Assembly: GCA_017539645.1 (NCBI GenBank)
Contig: JAFYCM010000078.1
Location: 1-38,727, forward strand
DNA from: Bacteroidales bacterium
GTDB lineage: Bacteria; Bacteroidota; Bacteroidia; Bacteroidales; Marinilabiliaceae
Reading direction: 5' to 3'
Length of the DNA stretch: 38,727 nt
Shown: piece after piece, positions 25,679 through 34,012 of the stretch
Layout: every line of letters starts with the position of its first letter
Numbering within the stretch: the stretch's first letter is position 1
Notes under the pieces: generated by a model
What the model was told of the DNA's origin: nothing
Databases searched by the model: none
The model's input: the letters and a program-made list of their open reading frames with translations, nothing else
Made by a program: the position numbers and the translations under genes

Positions 25679-25691
25679 TTGAGCAACTCAA
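25665..25691 (+). promoter_or_regulatory. Putative programmed -1 frameshift/slippage site in dnaX
   Basis: Ten A (25665-25674) followed by G make the heptamer A AAA AAG in the zero-frame phase required for tandem -1 slippage, with TAA (25676-25678) as the next codon. A small perfect stem, TTGAG-CAA-CTCAA (25679-25691), follows directly. E. coli dnaX uses the same heptamer, and Thermus dnaX uses transcriptional slippage on an A-run. Confidence 0.65.
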
Positions 25692-26313
25692 CGCGCTCAT
25701 TACGAGGTTAGGCGTAGCTAAACCACAGCAGAGTCAGCCACAGCCACAAAGCGCTACCCCATCACAAATTACGCAACAACCATCTGAGGCTCAAAAAATT
25801 AACTATGCGAAAGTATCGGCTGCATCGGCAAGTTCTATTCGTGGAACTTCGCTGAAAAATCTTTATAACAAAGTTTCGCACAATGGTAATGATGCCCCAC
25901 AACAAGCGCAAGAACCTGATGCAAAGCAAGTTACTACTCAGACAGAATCGCAACCAGTTAATGCAGAGCAACTTAATCTGCAATGGCTGAATTTTGCCGA
26001 AAGTGTCATAAAATCGGATAACGAATTATACCTACTTCTGCGCAGCACTAAGCCGCGAATCGAAGGTTCTATTATAAATATTGAGGTCACGGCAGACCAA
26101 AGTCAGAAGATTTTGGGCAGTCAAGAGCTGATTAATTATTTACGTAAGTATCTGCATAACAGTCAACTCAGCATAAATACTACTATAAAAACAGAAACGG
26201 CTGAGACTGCAGAATTGGTGTATACGCCGCGACAGAAACTCGATAAGATGGTTGAGACGAATCCCGAGATTCTTAATTTGATAAAGATGTTCGATTTAGA
26301 CCTCGAAGGCTGA
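25675..26313 (+). CDS. dnaX: dnaX tau-specific C-terminal region in -1 frame
   Basis: Open frame of about 212 codons that continues dnaX after a -1 shift (DEKKK-VIEQLNALITRLGV). It has no start codon of its own that makes sense, so it is not an independent gene. The sequence has a Gln/Pro-rich linker (QQSQPQPQS region), a basic segment, then a folded C-terminal part with LQWLNFAESVIKSDNELYLLLRS and INIEVTADQSQKILG, resembling the tau domain that binds the polymerase alpha subunit and DnaB. Together with the zero-frame part the product would be 579 residues, a normal length for Bacteroidota DnaX. Its stop overlaps the next start by one base (TGATG at 26311-26315). Confidence 0.8.
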   Translation, partial: VIEQLNALITRLGVAKPQQSQPQPQSATPSQITQQPSEAQKINYAKVSAASASSIRGTSLKNLYNKVSHNGNDAPQQAQEPDAKQVTTQTESQPVNAEQLNLQWLNFAESVIKSDNELYLLLRSTKPRIEGSIINIEVTADQSQKILGSQELINYLRKYLHNSQLSINTTIKTETAETAELVYTPRQKLDKMVETNPEILNLIKMFDLDLEG

Positions 26314-27917
26314 TGTTCCATAAGTTTTTAGATGACACAAGCAAAATAGCTCTGCCAGAGCAACTTAACTGTCCAACTAACTACACGCCGCATCCTCTTG
26401 CTCGGATGGCTGCTCGACAACTTATGCGCTACCTTGAAGGCAAGACGGAGTGGGCTCAAGAGTTGCAAAATGGTAAAATGTTTGGCGTTTTGGTGGTTGA
26501 GAAAGATGGTGAACTCGGATTTTTAGCTGCATTTTCTGGCAATCTCGATGGAAAAAGCTGCATCGACTATTTTGTGCCGCCCATATACGACTGCCAAGAT
26601 CCGCAAGGAACGTTCAAGCGCGAGGAACGAAACATAAGCATCATTAATCATAATATTGATAATGAGGAACATTCGATCGCAAGATCTGACGCCCAGCAAA
26701 ATATACAAAAGTTACTTTTGGAAAGAGACAACGCTATAGCCGCTGGGAAAGAGATAATTAAGCGCAAAAAGGCAGAACGTGAGGCGCGTCGAAAAGAGAT
26801 GCTGACGGCCGAAGATGAAGCTAAACTTATTCGCGAAAGTCAATACGAAAAGGCGGAACTACATAGGCTAAAATTGTCGTACAATACTAAGATTAACGAA
26901 GCCCAAGAACGTCTGCAACATATTGATAATGAGATTCAGAAGCTCAAAAATGAGCGACATCGGCGTTCGATAATTTTGCAGCGTTGGCTCTTCTCTCAAT
27001 ATGTAGTTACTAACGGTTTGGGCGCAAGTCGCACCATTGGCGACATTTTTAGGCTCGGTCTGCATCGCGATCCGCCATCGGGAACGGGCGAATGTGCAGC
27101 TCCTAAACTACTTCAATTTGCCATACGTAATAATTTGAAACCAATATCGTTAGCAGAATTTTGGTATGGCAATTCTCCGCGCGGTGTAGTGCGTCAGCAT
27201 GGGGCATTCTACCCTGCTTGCCACCAAAAGTGCGAGCCAATTTTAGGTTTTATGCTCGAAGGCATCAACCACGATGCCGATAAGCGTTTTGAGCGAAACA
27301 CAGATGCACTTGAAATTATATATGAAGACGCTAATATGCTCGCCATAAATAAGCCAAGTGGACTCGCGAGCGTCGATGGAAATGAAACGGCAGATTCAGC
27401 CGAGCGCCGCATTTCGCGCTATTTGGGTCGCGAAGGACATTTTGTGGTTCATCGGTTAGATATGGAAACGTCTGGCGTACTGCTTGCTGCGAAAGACGAA
27501 CGCACATTTAGCGCGCTTCGAGCGATGTTTGAACAACATAAAATAAGTAAGACGTACATAGCCATAATTAGTGGGAATATCGCTAATAATGAGGGTGTTA
27601 TAAATATTCCAATTCGTCCAGACTTGAACGATCGCCCGAGACAAATGGTAGATAGCGAGCATGGCAAGCAGGCCGTTACAAAATACAGAGTTTTGGAACG
27701 GATGGACGGTTATACTCGCGTTGAATTTCAACCACTTACAGGACGCACGCATCAATTGCGAGTGCACTCGGTTGTTGGATTGGGCTACCCTATTGTTGGT
27801 GACAATCTTTATGGCTCAAACAACGGCAAGCGGTTGATGCTTCACGCAGAGCAAATCGCCTTTATTCACCCTATTACTAACCAAAAGTTAGTAATCAGTT
27901 GCGACGCCCCTTTTTGA
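26313..27917 (+). CDS. RluA-family pseudouridine synthase with long N-terminal extension
   Basis: rRNA-modifying enzyme of 534 residues. The catalytic RluA-type domain fills the C-terminal third (about 330-534), with LAINKPSGLASVDG, the active-site motif HRLDMETSG (D383), and LTGRTHQLRVH. It is preceded by a roughly 325-residue N-terminal part. That part consists of an alpha/beta segment (1-125), a highly charged coiled coil (about 130-220, rich in Lys/Glu/Arg) and a domain with GTGECAAPKLLQFA and PACHQKCEPILGFML. I know this large architecture from other Bacteroidales, but the N-terminal role is unclear; RNA or ribosome binding is a guess. It is translationally coupled to dnaX and converges with the lipid kinase gene, overlapping it by 23 bp. 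Confidence 0.9.
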   Translation: MFHKFLDDTSKIALPEQLNCPTNYTPHPLARMAARQLMRYLEGKTEWAQELQNGKMFGVLVVEKDGELGFLAAFSGNLDGKSCIDYFVPPIYDCQDPQGTFKREERNISIINHNIDNEEHSIARSDAQQNIQKLLLERDNAIAAGKEIIKRKKAEREARRKEMLTAEDEAKLIRESQYEKAELHRLKLSYNTKINEAQERLQHIDNEIQKLKNERHRRSIILQRWLFSQYVVTNGLGASRTIGDIFRLGLHRDPPSGTGECAAPKLLQFAIRNNLKPISLAEFWYGNSPRGVVRQHGAFYPACHQKCEPILGFMLEGINHDADKRFERNTDALEIIYEDANMLAINKPSGLASVDGNETADSAERRISRYLGREGHFVVHRLDMETSGVLLAAKDERTFSALRAMFEQHKISKTYIAIISGNIANNEGVINIPIRPDLNDRPRQMVDSEHGKQAVTKYRVLERMDGYTRVEFQPLTGRTHQLRVHSVVGLGYPIVGDNLYGSNNGKRLMLHAEQIAFIHPITNQKLVISCDAPF

Positions 27918-28977
27918 AGCGTTTGCGGAGTTCATCACCAACATTTTGCGATGCATTGGTGAGTGTCGCTTTTATCTGGTCGACTTGTGAAAGCACATCG
28001 TTGCGAAACTCATCGCGAGCCTTTGTAATCTCTAATACTTTCTTATTGATACTGTTATTTAGTTTAGCTACACTAAAGCGCGATGACTCGTAGAAATTGC
28101 TATTCGGCACAACCACCGAAAGTGCCTCGGACAACACGTTGATAGTCACATCGCCCGAGAGCATAATAGGTTCGCCATCGATATGGGCCATTGTACCCTC
28201 GCCGCAGTCGAGCTTCACTTGGTTTGTGCGGATAATCTCGTCGTACTCATTCTTATCGATATGTTGGCTCAGCAGCGATACCGCCATCGACGGAATGGCA
28301 TAATTAGGAAACTGATTTATGATGCACACGTCCATCAATCCATCGTTCATGACAGCTTGTGGCGCGATATGTATGTTGTAGCCCCATTGAGACGAATTGG
28401 CAAAACTTATCAAAAATGCCTTACGCACAAAGAGTTGCGAATTCATATCGAGAGTATACTCTTGCGGCTTGTAAAGCGGAAACTCAGTAGAAATGAGACG
28501 CATATATTGGATTGGTCCACGAACCTTGAGCTTGGCAAACTTGTGACCGATGAGTGCATCGAAACCAATGCCAGCCACATTGAACGAATAGCGATTATTA
28601 CCAAAGCTAAGAACGTCGATTTTCGACACGCACATTTCGTTGATAATCTGCACTGCACGAGCCGGTTGCAGCGAAATGTCGAGTGCGCGCGCAAAGCCAT
28701 TGCCCGAACCTGCCGGAATGATGCCAAGCGCTGTATTACTACCTACTAGCGCCGATGCAACGCTGTTTACCGTACCATCGCCACCAACGGCAACAACCAC
28801 ATCTGCAGCATCGCGAAGCGAACGAGCTAATTCGTATGCATTGACATCTTGTTTTAGCTTAATAATCTCTAACTCAATAAGTTCTTTATTGGTATTTTCC
28901 TTTATTATTTTGGTTATGGCACTCTTACCGCCAATGCCCGAGCGAGGATTTATTATGTATACAACCTTCTTTTTCAT
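27895..28977 (-). CDS. YegS/DagK-family lipid kinase
   Basis: Diacylglycerol kinase-like protein of 360 residues that would phosphorylate a membrane lipid. The nucleotide-binding signature is VVAVGGDGTVNSVASAL (GGDGT at 65-69), followed by LGIIPAGSGNGFARALDI. NPRSGIGGKSA near the N-terminus and GLMDVCIINQF and AHIDGEPI later are typical of YegS/BmrU proteins. About 50 C-terminal residues beyond the usual end form a charged helix ending in RKRFKKGRRN. The 3' end overlaps the convergent RluA-type gene by 23 bp, and the extension encodes this overlap. It lies 18 bp after pncC, probably in one operon with it and the PrsW gene. Confidence 0.9.
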   Translation of the reverse strand: MKKKVVYIINPRSGIGGKSAITKIIKENTNKELIELEIIKLKQDVNAYELARSLRDAADVVVAVGGDGTVNSVASALVGSNTALGIIPAGSGNGFARALDISLQPARAVQIINEMCVSKIDVLSFGNNRYSFNVAGIGFDALIGHKFAKLKVRGPIQYMRLISTEFPLYKPQEYTLDMNSQLFVRKAFLISFANSSQWGYNIHIAPQAVMNDGLMDVCIINQFPNYAIPSMAVSLLSQHIDKNEYDEIIRTNQVKLDCGEGTMAHIDGEPIMLSGDVTINVLSEALSVVVPNSNFYESSRFSVAKLNNSINKKVLEITKARDEFRNDVLSQVDQIKATLTNASQNVGDELRKRFKKGRRN

Positions 28978-28995
28978 AACTCAAAACTAATTATT

Positions 28996-29481
28996 TCATT
29001 TCGCCGCTTGTTCAAGTAATTCTACGAGCAATTTTGCAGCAAAATTAGCAGCTTCGGTCATCACCGTGTATCTATCACCATCGATATGTATGATACGTGT
29101 CGTAACCTTATCGTTGAGAAGCGCTGCAGTCCATACAGTTCCGTGCTTTACAGCACCTTGATCTCCAGGACCTGCTACGCCTGTTGTAGCTATTGCACAT
29201 TGCGTATGCATAACCTTAGCTACCCCTTGAGCCATAGACTTGGCTACTTCGCTGCTGACTACTCCATATTTGCTTATAACATCGGCAGGCACACCAAGTA
29301 TTTGTGTTTTTATGCGAGCATCGTATGCTACTACCCCACCGCGGAAATACTCCGAAGAGCCTGGCGTAGAGGCAATCAGCGCCGACACATTGCCAGCCGT
29401 GCAACTTTCGGCGGTTGACACTGTCAGTTGCTTGGCGAGAAGTAGATCGTGAAGTTGATGACTCGTTTCGATTTTGTCCAT
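28996..29481 (-). CDS. pncC: Nicotinamide-nucleotide amidohydrolase (CinA C-terminal type)
   Basis: Stand-alone CinA C-terminal domain, 161 residues, which deamidates NMN to nicotinate mononucleotide in pyridine-nucleotide recycling. Motifs: TVSTAESCTAGNVSALI (the usual ESCTGG is ESCTAG here), GSSEYFRGGVVAYDARIKTQILGV, YGVVSSEVAKSMAQGV and ATTGVAGPGDQG. No N-terminal molybdopterin-like domain is attached. It is 17 bp after the PrsW gene and 18 bp before the lipid kinase. Confidence 0.93.
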   Translation of the reverse strand: MDKIETSHQLHDLLLAKQLTVSTAESCTAGNVSALIASTPGSSEYFRGGVVAYDARIKTQILGVPADVISKYGVVSSEVAKSMAQGVAKVMHTQCAIATTGVAGPGDQGAVKHGTVWTAALLNDKVTTRIIHIDGDRYTVMTEAANFAAKLLVELLEQAAK

Positions 29482-29498
29482 TTTATGAATATGTATTA

Positions 29499-30569
29499 TC
29501 AGATACTTCCGTTTAGTCTCATTTGCAGCTGTTTACCACCGCGTAAGTATGTCATAAGTAGCACAACGGAGAGTATCATTATAGTTACACGTATACATAG
29601 GAAGATGAACGAATCGTAGCTACACGACACATCGTAGATGCCATGAAGCAATGCAGGCACGAAGACTGCGAGTGCGAGCAACGATTTTTTATACGTAGGA
29701 TAAAGCAATGCAAACGACACAAAATAGCCCGCTATGGCTGCCCAAATGGCGTGAATGAAGGGCAACGACGTCAGACGCGAGATGTTTGCCATGAACGACG
29801 ACACATAGTCGAGTTGCGCGTTGATGGTGAGCTGATATTGCACGCCTTCGTATACACCAAAGGCAATGCCAGACATCAATCCGTAGTACACAAACGTCTG
29901 TGGCACAAGTGGTTCACGAGCGCGCAGCATAAGTATGATTAGTGGCGATGCCTTCACAAGTTCCTCCGTAAATCCGACGCCAAGAATGTAGTAGATTAGG
30001 CGTTCGGTGAGCGCTCCTTCGGAGTCGAACCAATAGAAGGGGTTGAGACCAACGAAGCCAATGAGCGTCCAACCAATGAATACGAAAATCTGGGTACCGA
30101 AAAATATAGTGAGCGTCACTCGCACCGACACTTGACGCGTTTTGAACAAATAGTAGAAAAATAATCCCCAAATAACTGAAAAATAGAGTGCTATGCCGTA
30201 GAATGCAGCATAGTCGCCAAAGATTGAGAACACGCCCAAAACCATAGGCAACAAACCTATGCATACTATAAGCATGAGGTTCTGATTGCTACTCCACACC
30301 TCGCGGCGCATAACATTTTCTGGAAAAATGAAATTAGAGCCTATATGCGCCAACTGTTGCCCAAGCGAACCTATAGCACGCACCTTCACTCGGCGACGAT
30401 GCGCCTTCAACACATCGTCGACAATTAGACCTTTGTACACATTGGCATCATCGGTTATTTTGTCACACTTGAGTATGTTGCCGCGCTCCACTTTTTCTGT
30501 CAGATTATCAAGTGTGTATGGACCAAACGTCGTGTTGTTTCTAATTATGTAATACATCTGAGGATTCAT
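29499..30569 (-). CDS. PrsW-family intramembrane protease with N-terminal GYF-like domain
   Basis: A 356-residue membrane protein. The first 50 residues (YYIIRNNTTFGPYTLDNL ... ) resemble a GYF_2 domain, a small ligand-binding module. Seven or eight membrane helices follow (about 97-350). PrsW-type catalytic positions are visible: GFTEELVKA (E202, E203, K206), FGVYEGVQY, LPFIHAIWAA and VPALLHGIYD, whose Glu and His residues form the metal-like active site of the CPBP/PrsW superfamily. PrsW cleaves an anti-sigma factor in Bacillus; the target here is unknown and no anti-sigma gene is adjacent. Start 30569 or the internal ATG at 30557 are both possible. First gene of the PrsW-pncC-kinase unit. 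Confidence 0.85.
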   Translation of the reverse strand: MNPQMYYIIRNNTTFGPYTLDNLTEKVERGNILKCDKITDDANVYKGLIVDDVLKAHRRRVKVRAIGSLGQQLAHIGSNFIFPENVMRREVWSSNQNLMLIVCIGLLPMVLGVFSIFGDYAAFYGIALYFSVIWGLFFYYLFKTRQVSVRVTLTIFFGTQIFVFIGWTLIGFVGLNPFYWFDSEGALTERLIYYILGVGFTEELVKASPLIILMLRAREPLVPQTFVYYGLMSGIAFGVYEGVQYQLTINAQLDYVSSFMANISRLTSLPFIHAIWAAIAGYFVSFALLYPTYKKSLLALAVFVPALLHGIYDVSCSYDSFIFLCIRVTIMILSVVLLMTYLRGGKQLQMRLNGSI

Positions 30570-30718
30570 GTATATAAATGTGCCCCTAAGTTAACGCTAA
30601 ACGTCAATATTCCTCTTCCAAAATCTGCCGAAATGTTGCGCCGGCTTCTTTTTGTATATTTATAAATACATAACTTTACCAACGAATCAGATCTGTAACA
30701 AATTTACATCTAATAGAA

Positions 30719-31285
30719 ATGAAAAAACTTGCTTTTATTGGAGTGCTTATTGCCTCAATGTCTCTTGCCGCTCCAATTGCCAACGCTCAAGAAGAACATC
30801 ATGCTCCGGGAACTCCCGACAAACGTTACTCTCCCGAATTTGGCGTTATCTACGACCATACTCATTCATATTCAAGCATTGCCCTTAGCGGAGGCATCAG
30901 AACGCAGCGCTTCAACGTATTCGGCTTAGAGCTTGGTTATGCTCAAAAAATGATGGATAGCCAAAAGGCCGATTTTGCTGGACGATTGCATTGCATAACT
31001 AAGAATTACATTCTGGCTGATTTGCACTATCGCCGCTACATTCCCAATCGCCGCCGTAACCGCATGGCTTTCTATCCCGACATAACTATTGGTGGACGAT
31101 ATATTTACAATGTAGAAGGCAAAAAACATAATGTGGACGATGACCTAAATTACGGCAAAGGAACTGTGGAACTTGACGTAAAAGCCCGATTCGGTATAGA
31201 GATTCGTCTTTGGCGCGAGTCGCGCTTATCTGTAGGTATGACAACTTGGCCTTCCTTCGGCTTTCACGCCGGTCTGACGATATAA
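30719..31285 (+). CDS. Small secreted beta-barrel-like protein, hypothetical
   Basis: A 188-residue protein with a signal peptide (MKKLAFIGVLIASMSLAAPIANAQ). The mature part alternates polar and aromatic/hydrophobic residues in strands: FGVIYDHTHSYSSIALSGGI, RFNVFGLELGYAQK, ADLHYRRYIPNRRRNR, PDITIGGRYIYNVEG, RFGIEIRLWRESRLSVGM. It ends in GFHAGLTI, as expected for a small outer-membrane barrel. I do not recognise a named family. It stands alone between the divergent PrsW gene and the GH115 gene (111 bp downstream). Confidence 0.7.
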   Translation: MKKLAFIGVLIASMSLAAPIANAQEEHHAPGTPDKRYSPEFGVIYDHTHSYSSIALSGGIRTQRFNVFGLELGYAQKMMDSQKADFAGRLHCITKNYILADLHYRRYIPNRRRNRMAFYPDITIGGRYIYNVEGKKHNVDDDLNYGKGTVELDVKARFGIEIRLWRESRLSVGMTTWPSFGFHAGLTI

Positions 31286-31338
31286 ATATTTACATACATA
31301 ACACAATAGTTCAACGCATGAGAATCGCCAAAAGGTTT

Positions 31339-31367
31339 TTGTGCGTTTTTCGTATTTATTACATTCG
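31339..31367 (+). promoter_or_regulatory. Candidate promoter of the GH115 gene
   Basis: TTG (31339-31341), 18 bp, then TACATTCG (31360-31367), one mismatch to TAnnTTTG, about 30 bp before the ATG. Confidence 0.35.
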
Positions 31368-31396
31368 CACGAAATCATTTTTACATAATTATATAT

Positions 31397-33835
31397 ATGA
31401 AGTTTCTAACTACACTACTATTCTTACTTATAGTAACAAACACAGTCGCAGCTGATTTTGTTTGGTACAACGGCACCCAAGCGGTCGATTATCAACTGAT
31501 GACCAAGACTTCGCCTGTTGTAGAAATTGCGTTGGATATGTTTTCGAGCGACATTGAAGCAGTGACAGGTAAACGCGCCACTCAGGCCAAACGCAATGCC
31601 ACAATTCGCATCTGGCAAATGGACAAAATGTCGACGGCAGAACAAAAAAAACTGCAACTAAGTCACGACGTATTGAACTCGTTCGATGCATTCTACATAC
31701 GTATAAACAACAATGCCATAGAGATTTACGGCAACAATGGACGCGGTGTAGCATACGGCATTTTGGAACTCTCGCGCCTGGCTGGCGTCTCGCCTTGGAT
31801 TTGGTGGGGCGATGCCGAGCCTGAGCATAAAGACCGATTGACATTCGAAGCTGATTTTCAGACGTTTCAAGCGCCATCGGTGAAGTATCGCGGCATATTT
31901 ATAAACGACGAAGATTGGAGTTCGCGCGTGTGGTCCGAGAAGAATATCGAACATGGCACCGCCTTTGGTCCTACCACCTATAAGCTTTATTATAAGCTAC
32001 TTCTGCGACTGCGCGCCAACACACTTTGGCCTGCTATGCACCCAGGAACAGTGGCATTTTTCGCCTACGAAGGCAATAGAGCTGCAGCCGACAGTTTTAG
32101 TATAGTTATAGGAACATCGCACTGCGAACCGATGCTCCGCAACAACGTTGGCGAATGGGATTTCAAGCAGCGCGGCGACTTCAACTACATAAGCAATCAA
32201 AGTTCGGTAGATAATTATTGGCGCGAACGTGTAGTAGAGACTTGCAACGGCGAATATATATATACGCTCGGTATGCGCGGCATTCACGACGACTCGATGG
32301 AAGGCGTAAATACGCTCGACGAGAAGACTGCTGCCCTACAAAAAGTCATTGACAATCAGCGTTATATACTCAGTAAAGAGGTAACAAAAAATGTTGAGCG
32401 TTTGCCACAGATTTTTGTGCCATACAAAGAGGTTTTGCTAATTATGGAGAATGGGCTGAAAGTTCCCGACGACGTCACGCTCATGTGGTGCGACGATAAT
32501 TACGGCTACTTAACTCGCCTCAGCAACGACGAGCAACGCAAACGCAGCGGCGAATCGGGCGTATATTATCACCTTAGCTACTGGGGCCGACCACACGACT
32601 ATCTATGGCTCACCACCACGCAGCCTGGCTTGCTCTACCACGAAATGCGCACCGCCTACGACCACGGCGCTAAACGCATTTGGATTGTAAACGTTCACGA
32701 TGTTCGTGCTGCGGCCTATCAGATGGAGCTTTTCCTTGATATGGCGTGGAATGTGAACTGTGTAAACGAGAAAACACTCTCGACGCACATGCAAAATTGG
32801 TATACACGAGAATTTGGCAGTCAAAATGCTAAAGATATTGTTCCAATCATGCGTGAATACTACCGCCTAACGGCAATTCGCAAACCAGAATTTATGGGAT
32901 GGAATCAAGTGGAACTTAGTAAAACAACATTTGATAGAGGACTCTCACCTGTGCGCAATACTGAATTTACTGATGCTTTTGGCAGCGAAACAGAACGATA
33001 CATTGCTGAATACAAGGCAATTGCCGACGAAGCATTTCGTATTGCCAAAAACACTGATAATAATAACTACGATAAATTCTTCGCATTCGTAAAATACCCT
33101 ATAAATAGCGCAGCGTTGATGGCCGAAAAGATGCTTTACGCTCAGAAAGCTCGGCAGACTGAGGGCGAAGAAAGGAATTACTATTCCACCAAAAGCCTTG
33201 CAGCATACAATCACATTCAATTCATTACCTCACACTATAACGAAGGACTATCAGACGGCAAATGGAACGGCTTGATGTGCAGCGCACCGCGCGACTTGTT
33301 CACATTCTACCCTCCTCTGTTGCCATCGCTTCAAGTGAATTACAATTACAATAATGGCGATACAGCTTTCGGCAAACCGACCGAAAATTTCATCGCTCGT
33401 AATGCCTCTTCATTCAACGCATCGCAAGGCAATATCTGCACTATAGATATGCTCGGTCATAGCATGTCGGCTGTTGCGGTAGACAAAAACGGTCATATAG
33501 ATTTCGACTTCGAGACTGACAATAGTTACGAAAATGCACAATTATACGTAGCCGTCATACCTACGCAGCCAAACGACACGGGCGACATTCGTTTCTCCGT
33601 CGCCATCGACAATGGTGAGGAGCATATAATCTCCATAAAAGAGCCATTCCGTTCAGAACGCTGGAAGACGAACGTTCTCCGTGGTCAAGCTCTCCGCACT
33701 ATCGACGTAAACATTCCTGCTGGAAAACACAAACTTACCTTGCGAGCCTTAGACGACCACATAATTTTCGACCAATGGATGCTCGACGAGAAACGTGGTC
33801 GAAAATTCTACGTCATTCCTGTTGGTTTGAAGTAA
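31397..33835 (+). CDS. Glycoside hydrolase family 115, alpha-glucuronidase-like
   Basis: Secreted enzyme of 812 residues, related to GH115 xylan alpha-1,2-(4-O-methyl)glucuronidases. The signal peptide is MKFLTTLLFLLIVTNTVAA. The family's recognisable order is present: the N-terminal alpha/beta domain (DAFYIRINNNAIEIYGNNGRGVAYGILELSRLAGVSPW), then the catalytic barrel (YRGIFINDEDW, LRLRANTLWPAMHPG, GTSHCEPML, GMRGIHDDSM, LMWCDDNYGYL, YHLSYWGRPHDYLWL, IWIVNVHDVR, FLDMAWNV), a helical region, and a C-terminal beta domain. It lies outside any visible polysaccharide utilisation locus; there is no SusC/SusD pair or other xylanase within the window. A terminator follows. Confidence 0.9.
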   Translation: MKFLTTLLFLLIVTNTVAADFVWYNGTQAVDYQLMTKTSPVVEIALDMFSSDIEAVTGKRATQAKRNATIRIWQMDKMSTAEQKKLQLSHDVLNSFDAFYIRINNNAIEIYGNNGRGVAYGILELSRLAGVSPWIWWGDAEPEHKDRLTFEADFQTFQAPSVKYRGIFINDEDWSSRVWSEKNIEHGTAFGPTTYKLYYKLLLRLRANTLWPAMHPGTVAFFAYEGNRAAADSFSIVIGTSHCEPMLRNNVGEWDFKQRGDFNYISNQSSVDNYWRERVVETCNGEYIYTLGMRGIHDDSMEGVNTLDEKTAALQKVIDNQRYILSKEVTKNVERLPQIFVPYKEVLLIMENGLKVPDDVTLMWCDDNYGYLTRLSNDEQRKRSGESGVYYHLSYWGRPHDYLWLTTTQPGLLYHEMRTAYDHGAKRIWIVNVHDVRAAAYQMELFLDMAWNVNCVNEKTLSTHMQNWYTREFGSQNAKDIVPIMREYYRLTAIRKPEFMGWNQVELSKTTFDRGLSPVRNTEFTDAFGSETERYIAEYKAIADEAFRIAKNTDNNNYDKFFAFVKYPINSAALMAEKMLYAQKARQTEGEERNYYSTKSLAAYNHIQFITSHYNEGLSDGKWNGLMCSAPRDLFTFYPPLLPSLQVNYNYNNGDTAFGKPTENFIARNASSFNASQGNICTIDMLGHSMSAVAVDKNGHIDFDFETDNSYENAQLYVAVIPTQPNDTGDIRFSVAIDNGEEHIISIKEPFRSERWKTNVLRGQALRTIDVNIPAGKHKLTLRALDDHIIFDQWMLDEKRGRKFYVIPVGLK

Positions 33836-33859
33836 AATAGCTCTTACTCATAACTACAT

Positions 33860-33892
33860 ATAGGGTTGTCACTCAGTGGCAGCCCTATTTTT
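33860..33892 (+). terminator. Rho-independent terminator after GH115 gene
   Basis: ATAGGGTTGTCACT (33860-33873) pairs with AGTGGCAGCCCTAT (33875-33888) with two G-T pairs and then T-rich sequence. Confidence 0.8.
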
Positions 33893-33990
33893 ATATCTAC
33901 AATTCGGCCACTTATCGCTCATAATAGTTAATAATAGCTAACAAGGACAATATTTTATACATATAAATATTTTCCAACGTAAAATATATT

Positions 33991-33998
33991 TATTTTTG
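33991..33998 (+). promoter_or_regulatory. Candidate -7 promoter box of the MarR gene
   Basis: TATTTTTG matches TAnnTTTG exactly, 15 bp before the ATG at 34013. The same TATTTTTGCAGC string recurs before the acyl-CoA ligase gene at 37658. Confidence 0.5.
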
Positions 33999-34012
33999 CA
34001 GCGGTAAAATGA

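Noticed and set aside
25645-26313. A separate gene downstream of dnaX
   Set aside because: It would need a TTG start inside dnaX; the frame is better explained as the tau region reached by -1 frameshift or slippage.
28183-28749. A 188-codon plus-strand frame across the lipid kinase
   Set aside because: The GGDGT kinase on the minus strand explains the sequence; no recognisable motif in the plus frame.
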